Source of the DNA: Nitrospirota bacterium
GTDB taxonomy: Bacteria > Nitrospirota > Thermodesulfovibrionia > Thermodesulfovibrionales > Dissulfurispiraceae
NCBI GenBank assembly: GCA_016936655.1
Contig: JAFGXL010000028.1
Coordinates: forward strand, 31,689 to 95,688
Length of the DNA stretch: 64,000 nt
Direction of reading: 5' to 3'
In this document: positions 24,850 through 33,963 of the stretch, one piece after another
Layout of the letters: each line of letters opens with the position of its first letter
How positions within the stretch are numbered: the first letter of the stretch is position 1
The notes under the pieces: generated by a model
The model's database searches: none
Told to the model about the DNA's origin: nothing
The model's input: the letters and a program-made list of their open reading frames with translations, nothing else
Made by a program: the position numbers and the translations under genes

Positions 24850-25418
24850 AGCTGATCGCACTCAACGGCAGCCCCAGATCAGGCGGAAATACTGACCTTC
24901 TGCTGCAGGAAGCTGTGAGGGCTGCCAGAGACTCTGGGGCTGAAACTGAGGTATTCAATCTCAACAGTATGGCTATAAGGCCGTGCCAGGACTGCGGCCT
25001 CTGCGAAAAGAGCGGCAGATGCATAATTAAAGACGATATGTACGACCTTTATAACGCCATAAGAACAGCAGACAGGATAGTGCTTGGATCACCAATATTT
25101 TTCTTCGGACTTAGCGCACAGGCAAAAGCTATAATCGACAGGTGCCAGTCATTCTGGTGCGAAAAATATCTGCTAAAAAAGGAAATACCACCAGGTCCAA
25201 ACGGCAGAAAGGGTCTGCTCCTTCTTGTGGGCGGAATGAAGAAGGAGACCGGAGCCCAGTGCTCTGAAGCAACAGCACGGGCATTCTTCAGGACAGTAAG
25301 CATCCCGCATCATGAGACTCTAAGCTATTTGGGAATTGATGCAAAAGGGGCTATAATAGACCATCCCACTGCGCTCAGCGAAGCATACGAAGCGGGGAAA
25401 AAACTTATTTCGATTTAA
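24846..25418 (+). CDS. Iron-sulfur flavoprotein / NADPH-dependent FMN reductase
   Basis: 190-residue flavodoxin-like protein. It starts MKLIALNGSPRSGGNTDLLL (FMN phosphate loop), followed by the compact cysteine motif CQDCGLCEKSGRC near residue 48 typical of iron-sulfur flavoproteins, then GSPIFFFGLSAQAKAIIDR. It probably passes electrons between soluble carriers and could be the reductant of oxygen- or NO-detoxifying enzymes. The ATGA overlap with the HAO-like gene indicates coupled translation, so a joint function is likely. Confidence 0.87.
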   Translation: MKLIALNGSPRSGGNTDLLLQEAVRAARDSGAETEVFNLNSMAIRPCQDCGLCEKSGRCIIKDDMYDLYNAIRTADRIVLGSPIFFFGLSAQAKAIIDRCQSFWCEKYLLKKEIPPGPNGRKGLLLLVGGMKKETGAQCSEATARAFFRTVSIPHHETLSYLGIDAKGAIIDHPTALSEAYEAGKKLISI

Positions 25419-25434
25419 ACACGGGGGGAATTAA

Positions 25435-25776
25435 ATGAAAAAGACAGCAAAGATGCCGACTCAATATGTAAATCTCAAAAAGAAATTTAAGGGCTATATG
25501 GATGCTGTGGACAATCTCGGCAAGGCAGTAAAAGAGGCAGGTCCTATTGATGAAAAGACAGCGCACCTTATACAGCTTGCTGCTGCTGCGTCAAAGTGGT
25601 CTGAAGGCTCTGTGCACTCACACACAAGAAGGGCGCTTGAAGCCGGAGCAAAACCTGCTGAGATATATCAGGCGCTGATGCTCATAACCAGCATAACCGG
25701 ATTTCCGACTGTATCTGCTGCAATAAGCTGGGCTGATGACGAGATAATCAAAAAGAAGAAGACAAAGAAAAAATAG
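25435..25776 (+). CDS. Carboxymuconolactone decarboxylase (CMD/AhpD-like) family protein
   Basis: 113-residue all-helical protein. DEKTAHLIQLAAAASKWSEG and SVHSHTRRALEAGAKPAEI match the CMD fold. The catalytic CxxC of AhpD peroxidases is replaced here (EGSVHSH), so peroxidase activity by the AhpD mechanism is unlikely. The C-terminus is a Lys-rich tail (KKKKTKKK). GGGGG-type ribosome site before the ATG. Last gene of the flavodiiron/HAO-like cluster, ended by a strong terminator. Confidence 0.86.
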   Translation: MKKTAKMPTQYVNLKKKFKGYMDAVDNLGKAVKEAGPIDEKTAHLIQLAAAASKWSEGSVHSHTRRALEAGAKPAEIYQALMLITSITGFPTVSAAISWADDEIIKKKKTKKK

Positions 25777-25800
25777 AGACAGAAAAAACTGTTTTTAGAA

Positions 25801-25833
25801 GATGGGGGCTTTCACTCTGTGAAAGCCCCCATC
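25801..25833. terminator. Strong hairpin terminator between convergent operons
   Basis: Perfect 15-bp stem GATGGGGGCTTTCAC / GTGAAAGCCCCCATC with a three-base loop. TTTTCTT follows on the plus strand, ending the flavodiiron/HAO-like operon; the stop codon of the ABC-F gene on the other strand lies inside the stem. Confidence 0.92.
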
Positions 25834-27671
25834 TTTTCTTCATACTCCCTTGTCTTTTCATCAAGCTGTGCTGAAAGTCCGGCAAGCTCTCCAAAAAGCC
25901 TGTCTATCTCACTGCTGCATTCATGAACAGATATCGAGAGTGACTTAATGGCATCTGAATCTCCGTTCATTGAAGATTCCACAAGCAGCCTGTTATCATT
26001 TTCGAGCCTTGCTTCTAGCTCAATAATTCTCTGCTCAACACCCTGTATTTTTTTCTCAAGAGCGCTCAGCTCTCTTGATCTTGCTGTTATAATTCCAGCT
26101 TTCAGACGCCTCATCTCCTTTTTATTTATCTGTTGAACCTTGCCGGAAGAAGATTTATCTGGTGCAACGATCCTTTCATCGCTCCAGCCAACTCTCTGCA
26201 GAAATTCCTGATAACCGCCCTCAAACAAAAAGCAGCCTCCTCCATCAAACACAATCAGGCGGTTTGCAACAGCATTGAGCATCATTTCGCTGTGTGTAAC
26301 AACAGCCACTGCACCGTCAAAAGCATCTATTGCCTCAACAAGCGTCTCTGTTGACTCCATATCAAGATGGTTTGTCGGTTCATCGAGCATCAGCAGATTT
26401 GCCGGAGTCACGAGTATCTTGCCGAGCAGCACCCTGCTCTTTTCACCGCCAGACAGCACGGATATCTTTTTAAGCGCAGTATCGCCCTCAAACATCATGA
26501 TACCGCATATAGTCCTTGCCCTTGTCCTGTTGTACTCAGGCATTATATCGATAATCTCATCCTCAACAGTCTTGGCAGGATTAAGTCTCTGCACATTTGT
26601 CTGTCCGAAATATGCAGATTGCAGCTTTGGGCTGCGCTGTACCTCTCCCTTTGTTGGAGAGAGTTCTCCTGCCAAGATATTGAGCAGGGTGGTCTTGCCT
26701 CTGCCGTTTTTGCCTATTATTGCTATCCTGTCGTTTTTACCTATCGAAAAGCTGAGCCCATTTATCAACGGCCTGCTCTCAGGGCTGTATGAAAAAGAGA
26801 TCTCCTTCACATCCATCAGCACCTTGCCCTGAAAAGGAGCTGCATTAAAAGAAAAGTCGAGATCGCGAACCTGCTCCATCTTCTGAAGCTGTTCCTTTTT
26901 ACCAAGCAGTTTTATCTTTGACTGCACAGCACGCGCCCTTGTTGCCTGCGCCCTGAAGCGGTTTATAAACTGCTCTGTCTCCCTGCGCTTCTTCTCGTCA
27001 TTTACGCGCGTCTTTTCATAAACCTCTTCTTCCATCAAAATCTGCTGATACAGCTTATGCGTGTCGCCCTCCACCTTTCTCGCCTTCTGCCTGTGTATGC
27101 AGAGCGTATGAGTGGTTACACTATCCATAAACTGCCTGTCATGTGTGATGATCATCAACTCCCTTCTCCATGAAGAAAGAAACCCCGAGAGCCATCTCAT
27201 AGAGACAATATCCAGATAATTTGTCGGTTCATCAAGAAGCAGAAGATCAGGCTCAGACACGAGCAGCTTGGCCAGGTTGAGCCGCACCTGATACCCGCCG
27301 GAGAGCTGATACGGATTTATACTGAACTCAGCATCAGCAAATCCCAGACCGGAAAGTATCTTCTCTGCCCTGTAAGACTCGTCTCTTCCATCATCGTTGT
27401 TCGGGAGACCAAGACAGCACTCAGCAAGAACACTCGACTCTGTAAAATGGATATGCTGCGATAGATGGCCTATCCTGTAACCGTCAGGCACGCTCACAAC
27501 ACCCTCATCAGCATATTCCTGACCGAGTATGATCTTAAAGAGCGTGGTCTTTCCATGCCCATTTCTGCCGACAACGCCGACCCTTTCACCTTTATTTAGG
27601 CTGAATGTTACACCATCGAATATTATCTGTGAGCCGTAGGATTTTTTGAGTCCATTAACTTTTAGCATCAT
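25812..27671 (-). CDS. ABC-F family ATPase (Uup/YheS-like)
   Basis: Soluble protein of 619 residues with two ABC cassettes and no membrane segments. Cassette 1: GRNGHGKTT, signature LSGGYQ, LLLLDEPTNYLD. Cassette 2: GKNGRGKTT, LSGGEKSR, LLMLDEPTNHLD. The linker of charged residues (RRETEQFINRFRAQATRARA) is the ABC-F interdomain helix pair, and the C-terminal ~90 residues form a coiled coil. ABC-F proteins act on ribosomes in translation or antibiotic protection. Which subfamily cannot be fixed from sequence alone. Confidence 0.93.
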   Translation of the reverse strand: MMLKVNGLKKSYGSQIIFDGVTFSLNKGERVGVVGRNGHGKTTLFKIILGQEYADEGVVSVPDGYRIGHLSQHIHFTESSVLAECCLGLPNNDDGRDESYRAEKILSGLGFADAEFSINPYQLSGGYQVRLNLAKLLVSEPDLLLLDEPTNYLDIVSMRWLSGFLSSWRRELMIITHDRQFMDSVTTHTLCIHRQKARKVEGDTHKLYQQILMEEEVYEKTRVNDEKKRRETEQFINRFRAQATRARAVQSKIKLLGKKEQLQKMEQVRDLDFSFNAAPFQGKVLMDVKEISFSYSPESRPLINGLSFSIGKNDRIAIIGKNGRGKTTLLNILAGELSPTKGEVQRSPKLQSAYFGQTNVQRLNPAKTVEDEIIDIMPEYNRTRARTICGIMMFEGDTALKKISVLSGGEKSRVLLGKILVTPANLLMLDEPTNHLDMESTETLVEAIDAFDGAVAVVTHSEMMLNAVANRLIVFDGGGCFLFEGGYQEFLQRVGWSDERIVAPDKSSSGKVQQINKKEMRRLKAGIITARSRELSALEKKIQGVEQRIIELEARLENDNRLLVESSMNGDSDAIKSLSISVHECSSEIDRLFGELAGLSAQLDEKTREYEEKMGAFTE

Positions 27672-27736
27672 CTATTTTAACCTATATCGATAACCTGTAC
27701 CTACAAATTCGAACAGAAAAAACCTGAAATATTTTT

Positions 27737-27765
27737 TTGACAAGCAGACTTAATTGGGTCATACT
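27737..27765 (+). promoter_or_regulatory. Probable promoter of the catalase gene
   Basis: TTGACA (27737-27742), 17-base spacer, CATACT (27760-27765), about 100 bases before the catalase ATG at 27868. The -35 region shares about 21 of 22 bases with the region upstream of lexA. Confidence 0.6.
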
Positions 27766-27867
27766 TTCAACAGAAGAACCTCCGGGACTAATCACAAAAA
27801 AAACGTAAAAGCACCTCAGCGCTGATGAAATTTACCTGCTAAGGGTACCAGAAAAAGGAGAAAGAAA

Positions 27868-29305
27868 ATGTCAAAAAAAAAGACTTACAACGCGAAACGG
27901 CGCTCCTGTTGTTGACAATCAGAATGTATTGACAGCAGGTTCGCGAGGGCAGCAGCTTCTTCAGGATGTATGGTTTTTGGAAAAGCTGGCGCACTTTGAC
28001 CGCGAAGTTATTCCTGAGCGCAGAATGCATGCAAAAGGTTCAGGCGCGTACGGCACATTTACCGTCACTTACGACATAACAAAATACACAAAAGCGAAGA
28101 TATTTTCAGAGATCAACAAAAAGACCGATCTCTTTATCAGGTTCTCGACTGTTGCCGGCGAGCGCGGCGCTGCTGATGCTGAGAGGGATATCAGAGGTTT
28201 TGCGATAAAGTTTTATACTGAAGAGGGCAACTGGGATTTGGTCGGCAACAATACGCCGGTATTTTTTCTGCGTGACCCGCTCAAGTTCCCAGACCTTAAT
28301 CATGCTGTTAAACGCGATCCGCGTACAAACCTGCGAAGCGCGCTGAACAACTGGGATTTCTGGACATCTCTGCCTGAGGCGCTTCATCAGGTAACAATTG
28401 TGATGAGTGACCGCGGCATACCAGCAACATACCGTCATATGCATGGCTTTGGCAGCCACACATTCAGCATGATAAATGCAGACAACAAGCGCTTCTGGGT
28501 AAAGTTCCATCTGCGCACACAGCAGGGAATAAAAAATCTTACAGATGCTGAGGCAGAATCTGTTATAGGCAAATGCCGTGAAAGCCACCAGCGCGACCTC
28601 TACCACAGCATCGAAAAAGGCGACTTCCCAAAATGGACATTTTATATACAGGCTATGCCTGAAGAAGAGGCTGACTCTTTCACATACAATCCCTTTGACC
28701 TGACCAAGGTCTGGTATCACAAAGACTATCCACTCATTGAAGTCGGAGTGCTTGAGCTTAACCGGAATCCTGAAAATTATTATGCAGAGGTGGAGCAATC
28801 TGCATTCAATCCGGCAAATGTGGTGCCTGGCATAAGTTTTTCACCTGACAAAATGCTCCAGGGCAGGCTCTTTTCATATGGTGACGCGCAGCGATACCGG
28901 CTTGGAGTAAACCATCACCAGATTCCGGTCAACGCGCCGCGCTGCCCTTACCACAGTTATCACCGCGACGGCAGCATGAGGGTTGACGGCAACTACGGAA
29001 GCACACTCGGATATGAGCCAAACAGCTACGGAGAGTGGCAGCAGCAGCCAGAATTTGGAGAGCCGCCGCTCAAGATCAAGGGCAATGCTGACCACTGGGA
29101 CTTCAGAAAGGATGACAGCGACTACTTCACACAACCGGGCAAACTCTTCAGGCTGATGACACCACAACAGCAGGAGGCGTTGTTTGGCAATACAGCAAGG
29201 GCAATGGCTGACGCGCCAAAAGAGATAAAGATACGCCACATAAGCAATTGCCTAAAGGCAGATTCTGCCTATGGCAAAGGCGTTGCCGACGCACTCGGCA
29301 TATGA
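27868..29305 (+). CDS. katA: Monofunctional heme catalase with a frameshift at the start (possible pseudogene or phase variant)
   Basis: Decomposes hydrogen peroxide. The body has the family signatures: [20 protein letters not shown] with the distal His, [24 protein letters not shown], and the proximal heme motif [14 protein letters not shown]. It is a small-subunit catalase of about 480 residues. The natural start is the ATG at 27868 with AAGGAG seven bases upstream, but after ATG-TCA an A9 run (27873-27881) puts it out of frame: the start frame ends at TGA after 15 codons. The conserved N-terminal residues [20 protein letters not shown] are in the catalase frame, so removing one A restores the gene. 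Either a sequence error, a phase-variable tract or a recent inactivation. Confidence 0.85.
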
Positions 29306-29354
29306 CTGGATGAAGTGCCTAAATAGAATACTGAATATAGACCACTCAACAAAC

Positions 29355-29403
29355 TGACAAAGCGCAGCAGGATTTGAATTAGCCATTCTGCTGCGCTTTG
29401 TCA
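29355..29403. terminator. Hairpin after the catalase gene
   Basis: Perfect 16-bp stem TGACAAAGCGCAGCAG / CTGCTGCGCTTTGTCA with a 17-base loop, 50 bases after the catalase stop. Only a weak T-tract follows, so termination may be incomplete or bidirectional. Confidence 0.75.
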
Positions 29404-29443
29404 CATGTTTTATTCTACTGGATTCGATTTTGTAAAATTTAAT

Positions 29444-29596
29444 TTATTTTTCTGAATTTCTTTTGTCTAAATCACCAATTAAAAGAGATACCGGTGTTAT
29501 TCCCACATTGTTTGCGTAACGAATATCAGCAACATTTTTGATTAGAGCGTTAACTGTTTTTATATGTCCCCTTAATGACGCATAAAAAAGCCAGGA
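29444..29596 (-). pseudogene. Ankyrin-repeat gene remnant
   Basis: Fifty codons open between two stops on the minus strand and lacking a usable start. The translation contains a recognisable ankyrin unit, FYASLRGHIKTVNALIKN, followed by VADIRYANNVGITPVSLLI, matching the A-x-x-x-G-H-x-x-x-V-x-x-L-I and x-G-x-T-P-L patterns. It ends in Lys-rich residues and a TAA. No second intact repeat is found upstream, so it appears to be the 3' end of a decayed gene. Ankyrin genes are often partners of catalase genes, for example ankB next to katB in Pseudomonas, but here the strand is opposite. Confidence 0.6.
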
Positions 29597-29668
29597 TTAG
29601 TTTTTTATCATGGCAACATACCCTGTTTATTCACCAAATTTATATTATGCCTGTGCTGTTACGATGAT

Positions 29669-30430
29669 CTACTGCGCATTTATAATCTTCTCTGCCAGCA
29701 CATCACTACCGCTCTTGAGCACAACCTTCAAAGTATTGGGGCTGCCCGGCCATCCCTGCGGAGCAGCAACATTTTCAACAATGGTCTGCCCTGCTCCTGC
29801 GCACATCCCTCTGCCGCCGATTGACTTCCATCCGCCTTGTGCAGCAGCATCAGGCCTGAATACATTAAAAAACATATTTGCCGCAACATTGGATGTGTTT
29901 TTAACGCTCACATTCACCATTCCAGATTCGACTTTTGCAGATGTTATCTGCGCTGTGTAGTGGATATTGAGGTCAATCATCTTTGTGTCCACAACTTTGG
30001 ATCCGCTGGTTAGATTAAGACTCTGCTTGTTGTATTTTGAATTTGCAGCTTCGATTATAGGTTTGATCTCTGTATATGTTTTGCCGGGAGCCAGGTTGGT
30101 TATGTGCAGTGTATTTGTGCCGCCTGTAATTTTGTTCTGTCCCTGATGCAGATACACTTCCAATCCGATTGTGCCTGTAACGCTCTTTGATCCAGCGTTT
30201 TTCACAGTCACTTCATACTGCCATTGGCATGAATCTGGTGATTCTTTCAATTTCAGGGAATCTATCTTCAGCCCTGCCACGCCCAGATCAATTACATTGA
30301 CAACTCCGGGTTTTACAGCTGTTTTGGGCTGTACTGATTTAAATGGCGGTTGAGTATCAGCAGCAACACCGGCTGCGCAGAACACAAAAGAAATAATCAA
30401 AAACGCAATAACTCTTAGTGCATCTCGCAT
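29669..30430 (-). CDS. Exported protein of unknown function, CARDB-like folds
   Basis: Not recognised as a named family. The 253-residue protein has a signal peptide (about residues 1-24, ending CAAGVAAD) and then beta-rich sequence with YEVTVKNAGSKSVTGTIGLEVYLHQG and VNVSVKNTSNVAANMFFNVF, the pattern of Ig-like or CARDB adhesion-type domains. It is probably periplasmic or on the surface. The ATG at 30430 follows GGGGGA; an ATG four codons upstream is less likely. Single gene, divergent from the histidine kinase. Confidence 0.72.
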   Translation of the reverse strand: MRDALRVIAFLIISFVFCAAGVAADTQPPFKSVQPKTAVKPGVVNVIDLGVAGLKIDSLKLKESPDSCQWQYEVTVKNAGSKSVTGTIGLEVYLHQGQNKITGGTNTLHITNLAPGKTYTEIKPIIEAANSKYNKQSLNLTSGSKVVDTKMIDLNIHYTAQITSAKVESGMVNVSVKNTSNVAANMFFNVFRPDAAAQGGWKSIGGRGMCAGAGQTIVENVAAPQGWPGSPNTLKVVLKSGSDVLAEKIINAQ

Positions 30431-30680
30431 ATCTTCCCCCATAATAAATGTTTCTGTTAGATTTGCTCGAATTATTCAAAGTATAGTTAATTTATGTGTG
30501 GTTTACAACAATAATTTCTGACTACAGCAATATCTTTAAAAACCTGACTACTTAGGCATTTCATCTTTTTCTGCTCAATATTGTATTATCTATAAAACAT
30601 TTTTTGTACTAACCATTTTAATGCATCACATCAGGCTTTCCTGGATTTCTCGTATTAACACCATTTTAATTTACTGATTA

Positions 30681-32147
30681 ATGAGGCAGGCGTTCAGAGT
30701 GAAACTAACTATATTTAGACGGCTTGTAATCGGCTATTTGATAATTCTTGCCATGCTTATGGCTGTGAGTGCCTCAATGCTTTTTGAGCTGGACAATTTC
30801 AATGAAATAACCCAGTCCATTCTTAAGGTTGATAACCAGCTGCTCGAAAATGAGAAGAAGATGTCTGACGCCCTGCTTTCGCAGATACTTTATGAGAAAA
30901 AGTATCTGATCATACATGATGATGCGCTTTATGACCAGTTTCTCATAGCTAAAATGGACTTTAACAAGGCATTTCAGAACAGCCTCACTCTTGCGGCTGA
31001 TGATGATGAAAAGAAGAAAATGCTTACCATGATCCATAGCTCATTCAAGCAATACCAGTCAGTTTTTGAGCAAGAGGTTGAACTAATACGCTCCGGCAAA
31101 AAATACACACTTGATAAGCACTCGCAGATGAAGGAAAAGGCTGTAAATGCGATAATGGATGAGCTGAAGAACATAAAGGCATACTCGCAGAATCATACAT
31201 ATGAGCAGATAAGAAGACTCGAGACCGCCATGGCTGATGCAAAAAAGACTGCAGGTCTGTTTGTTGTGGCTGCGCTTGTGCTGGGGTTGCTGATATCGCT
31301 TGTTATAACAAGGAGCATAACCAAACCATTATCATCTGTAATAAATAAAACACGCGATGTCTCAAACGGCATTCTAAAAGGAGATCTGAAAGTTGCTTCT
31401 CCACCTGAGCTCGGAGATCTGTCAAAGGCATTCAACATGATGTGCGAGAGACTTAAGAAGCTGGATTATATGAAGTCTGACTTCTACGCTATGATGTCTC
31501 ACGAGTTGCGTACTCCTCTGACGTCAATACGCGAGGGTACAAACCTAATGCTTGAAGGAGCTGCTGGTGAGCCTAACGCAAACCAGATAAAACTGCTGAG
31601 GATTATTTCTGAAGAGAGCAACAGACTTATTAATCTTGTAAATTCATTGATGGATCTCTCAAAGATGGAGGCAGGCATGATGGTCTTTAACTTCGGCTGC
31701 CATGATATAACTCCATTGATAAAAAGGGCTGCTCTAGAGGTGGCGCCGCTTGCAGCATCTAAGCAGATAAAAATGGAGACCACTATTTCGGACAAGCTGT
31801 CATGTATTAAGATGGATGATGAAAAGATAATGCAGGCTCTCAGAAATCTTCTTGGCAATGCTCTAAAGTTCACTCCGGAGGGCGGCAGTGTTAAAATCGC
31901 TGTCTCAAACAGCGGAGGTTCTGTGCGCATCGCTATATCAGACACAGGCCCCGGGATACCTCAGGAAAATCTGGGGATGATATTCGAAAAGTTTCAGCAA
32001 GCGCAATACCACATGCAGCACAATATAAAAGGCACAGGACTAGGACTGGCTTTGGCAAAAAATATAGTTACCGCACATGGAGGCAAAATATGGGCAGAGA
32101 GCATTGTGGGAGAAGGAAGCTCATTTATATTCTCATTGCCTGTTTAG
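30681..32147 (+). CDS. GlrK/QseE-like sensor histidine kinase
   Basis: Membrane sensor of 488 residues: TM1 (about 13-33), a helical periplasmic sensor of about 150 residues, TM2 (about 190-210), HAMP, then HisKA with SHELRTPLTSIREG (phospho-His near 272) and HATPase with NLLGNALKFTPEGG, DTGPGIP and GTGLGLALAKNIV. The domain order and the following genes copy the GlrK-QseG-GlrR locus of enterobacteria. The ATG has no clear ribosome site; a GTG at 30699 is an alternative start. Its 3' end overlaps the lipoprotein gene by 58 bases. Confidence 0.88.
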   Translation: MRQAFRVKLTIFRRLVIGYLIILAMLMAVSASMLFELDNFNEITQSILKVDNQLLENEKKMSDALLSQILYEKKYLIIHDDALYDQFLIAKMDFNKAFQNSLTLAADDDEKKKMLTMIHSSFKQYQSVFEQEVELIRSGKKYTLDKHSQMKEKAVNAIMDELKNIKAYSQNHTYEQIRRLETAMADAKKTAGLFVVAALVLGLLISLVITRSITKPLSSVINKTRDVSNGILKGDLKVASPPELGDLSKAFNMMCERLKKLDYMKSDFYAMMSHELRTPLTSIREGTNLMLEGAAGEPNANQIKLLRIISEESNRLINLVNSLMDLSKMEAGMMVFNFGCHDITPLIKRAALEVAPLAASKQIKMETTISDKLSCIKMDDEKIMQALRNLLGNALKFTPEGGSVKIAVSNSGGSVRIAISDTGPGIPQENLGMIFEKFQQAQYHMQHNIKGTGLGLALAKNIVTAHGGKIWAESIVGEGSSFIFSLPV

Positions 32148-32587
32148 CTATACAACTTTCAGGCTGTGCTGTTCTTAATAATCAAACTGGCAGAACTGCC
32201 CAGCATGATACAAGAAAGCGCGTAGATTCTGAAGAGGAGATACGAGCCAAATCCGCAGTTCGACATCTTTCACTCTCCAAAAAACTTCTTGAGCAGGGAG
32301 ACCATGACAGCTCAATAAAAGAGAGTCAGAAGGCGCTCAGTCTGTCTGGAAAAAGCACTCCGGGCGATGAAGCGCTCTACACCATGGGCCTTGCGCATAT
32401 TCATCACAAAAATCCAAAAAAAGATTATGAAAAGTCGATGATCCTCTTTAACAGGATGATAAGAGAATACCCTCAGAGCCAGCTTGCTGATCATGCAAGG
32501 ACATGGATTGAGCTGCTGCAAGTTATTGAAAAACTGAAGAAGGTGGATATTGTTATTGAAGAAAAGAAGAAGGAGCTATCAAAGTGA
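32090..32587 (+). CDS. QseG-like lipoprotein of the two-component locus
   Basis: 165-residue lipoprotein. The signal sequence has a basic n-region (GRRK), a hydrophobic core and the lipobox LSGC with Cys near residue 26. The mature part is helical with TPR-like stretches (HLSLSKKLLEQGDHDSSIKES and YEKSMILFNRMIREYPQSQLADHAR). In enterobacteria QseG is an outer-membrane lipoprotein that controls the kinase, and the same position here suggests the same role. It starts 58 bases inside the kinase gene and overlaps the regulator by four bases. Confidence 0.78.
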   Translation: MGREHCGRRKLIYILIACLAIQLSGCAVLNNQTGRTAQHDTRKRVDSEEEIRAKSAVRHLSLSKKLLEQGDHDSSIKESQKALSLSGKSTPGDEALYTMGLAHIHHKNPKKDYEKSMILFNRMIREYPQSQLADHARTWIELLQVIEKLKKVDIVIEEKKKELSK

Positions 32588-33954
32588 CAGAACCAAATAT
32601 ATTGGTTGTTGATGATGATAGAAACCTGCTCGAACTGCTGAGCATAAGGCTTGGGGCAGCAGGCTATGAGCCGGTTGCCTGTGATAATGACGCTTGCGCG
32701 ATCAAGGCGGTTCAGAATGGCGCTCCTGATCTCGCAATAGTCGACCTTCAGCTCGAAAATACAGATGGTATAACTCTTATGCAGCTGATACAGGCAGAAT
32801 GCCCTGACCTGCCTGTAATAATACTCACTGCGCACGGCAGCATTGAGAGCGCTGTTGATGCGATGAAAAAAGGCGCATTCAACTATCTAACAAAGCCGTT
32901 CGACCCCAAAGAACTTCTTATACAGATAGAACGTGCTATAGAAAACAGAAGAATCAAAACAGAGCTGAAAAGACTTAAAGATCTAATCGGGAAGCAGGAA
33001 GAATTTTCTAACATCATCGCAAAGAGTGAAGAGATGCGTCGTGTATTGAATAAGGTCTCTGCAATAGCAAAAACAGACTCTACTGTATACATACAAGGCG
33101 AAAGCGGCACAGGCAAAGAGCTTATTGCAAAAGCCATTCATATGGCTAGCAGCAGGAAGGAGAGACCGTTTGTAGCTGTAAACTGTGCTGCTATTCCGGA
33201 AGGCCTGATAGAGAGCGAGATGTTCGGCCATGAAAAGGGATCTTTCACAGGAGCTGTCAGAAACAGTAAGGGACTGTTTATGCAGGCGCACGAAGGCACA
33301 ATATTTCTTGATGAGATCGGAGATATGCCTATGCTAACTCAGGCAAAACTTCTGAGGGTTCTCCAGGAGCGCAAATTCTATCCTGTTGGCAGCGAAAAAG
33401 CTCAGGAGGTTGATCTGCGTGTAGTTGTGGCTACAAACAAAAATCTGGAAGAAGAGGTAAAGAGCGCCAGATTCAGAGAGGATCTTTTCTACAGAATACA
33501 TGTCATACCTGTTCACCTGCCTCCGCTAAGAGAGAGAAAAGAAGACATACCCTTAATTGCCCAGCACTTTGTGGAGAGTTTCAGCAGCCAGATGAAAAAA
33601 AACATTGCCAGCCTGACGCCAAAAGCTCTGCACAAGCTGTTAAATCATGACTGGCCGGGAAATGTGCGTGAACTCGAAAACACCATAGAGTACGCTGTAG
33701 CCATGGCTCAGGACCGGATCATTGATGCTGATCTAATTCTAAGCACCAGAAGTTTTTCATCTGATAATCTGCAGCCTTCCACACTTAAGCAGGCAAGAGA
33801 CAAGTTCGAGTCAGAATACCTTACCCAGCTTATGCTCTTTACATCCGGCAATGTGAGCAGGGCTGCTGATCTGTCCGGCAGATACAGGGCAGATCTATAT
33901 GGTCTTCTGAAAAAACATAACATCAATCCTGAAACCTTCAAAAAGAGCTGCTGA
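32584..33954 (+). CDS. GlrR/NtrC-family sigma-54-dependent response regulator
   Basis: 456-residue enhancer-binding protein. Receiver domain: ILVVDDDRNLLELL, DLAIVDLQLENTDG (phospho-Asp near 54), ILTAHGS. AAA+ domain: GESGTGKELIAKAIH (Walker A), GSFTGAVR (a variant of the GAFTGA loop that contacts sigma-54), LDEIGDMP (Walker B), then RFREDLFYRIHVI and WPGNVRELENTIEYAV. C-terminal helix-turn-helix: SGNVSRAADLSGRYRADLYGLLKKH, the pattern of Fis-type domains. It probably activates the sigma-54 promoter found 145 bases downstream. Confidence 0.92.
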   Translation: MTEPNILVVDDDRNLLELLSIRLGAAGYEPVACDNDACAIKAVQNGAPDLAIVDLQLENTDGITLMQLIQAECPDLPVIILTAHGSIESAVDAMKKGAFNYLTKPFDPKELLIQIERAIENRRIKTELKRLKDLIGKQEEFSNIIAKSEEMRRVLNKVSAIAKTDSTVYIQGESGTGKELIAKAIHMASSRKERPFVAVNCAAIPEGLIESEMFGHEKGSFTGAVRNSKGLFMQAHEGTIFLDEIGDMPMLTQAKLLRVLQERKFYPVGSEKAQEVDLRVVVATNKNLEEEVKSARFREDLFYRIHVIPVHLPPLRERKEDIPLIAQHFVESFSSQMKKNIASLTPKALHKLLNHDWPGNVRELENTIEYAVAMAQDRIIDADLILSTRSFSSDNLQPSTLKQARDKFESEYLTQLMLFTSGNVSRAADLSGRYRADLYGLLKKHNINPETFKKSC

Positions 33955-33963
33955 TCATACTGT

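Noticed and set aside
27929..29305. Intact catalase starting at the TTG at 27929
   Set aside because: There is no ribosome site before it and it omits the conserved N-terminal residues that are encoded upstream in the same frame.
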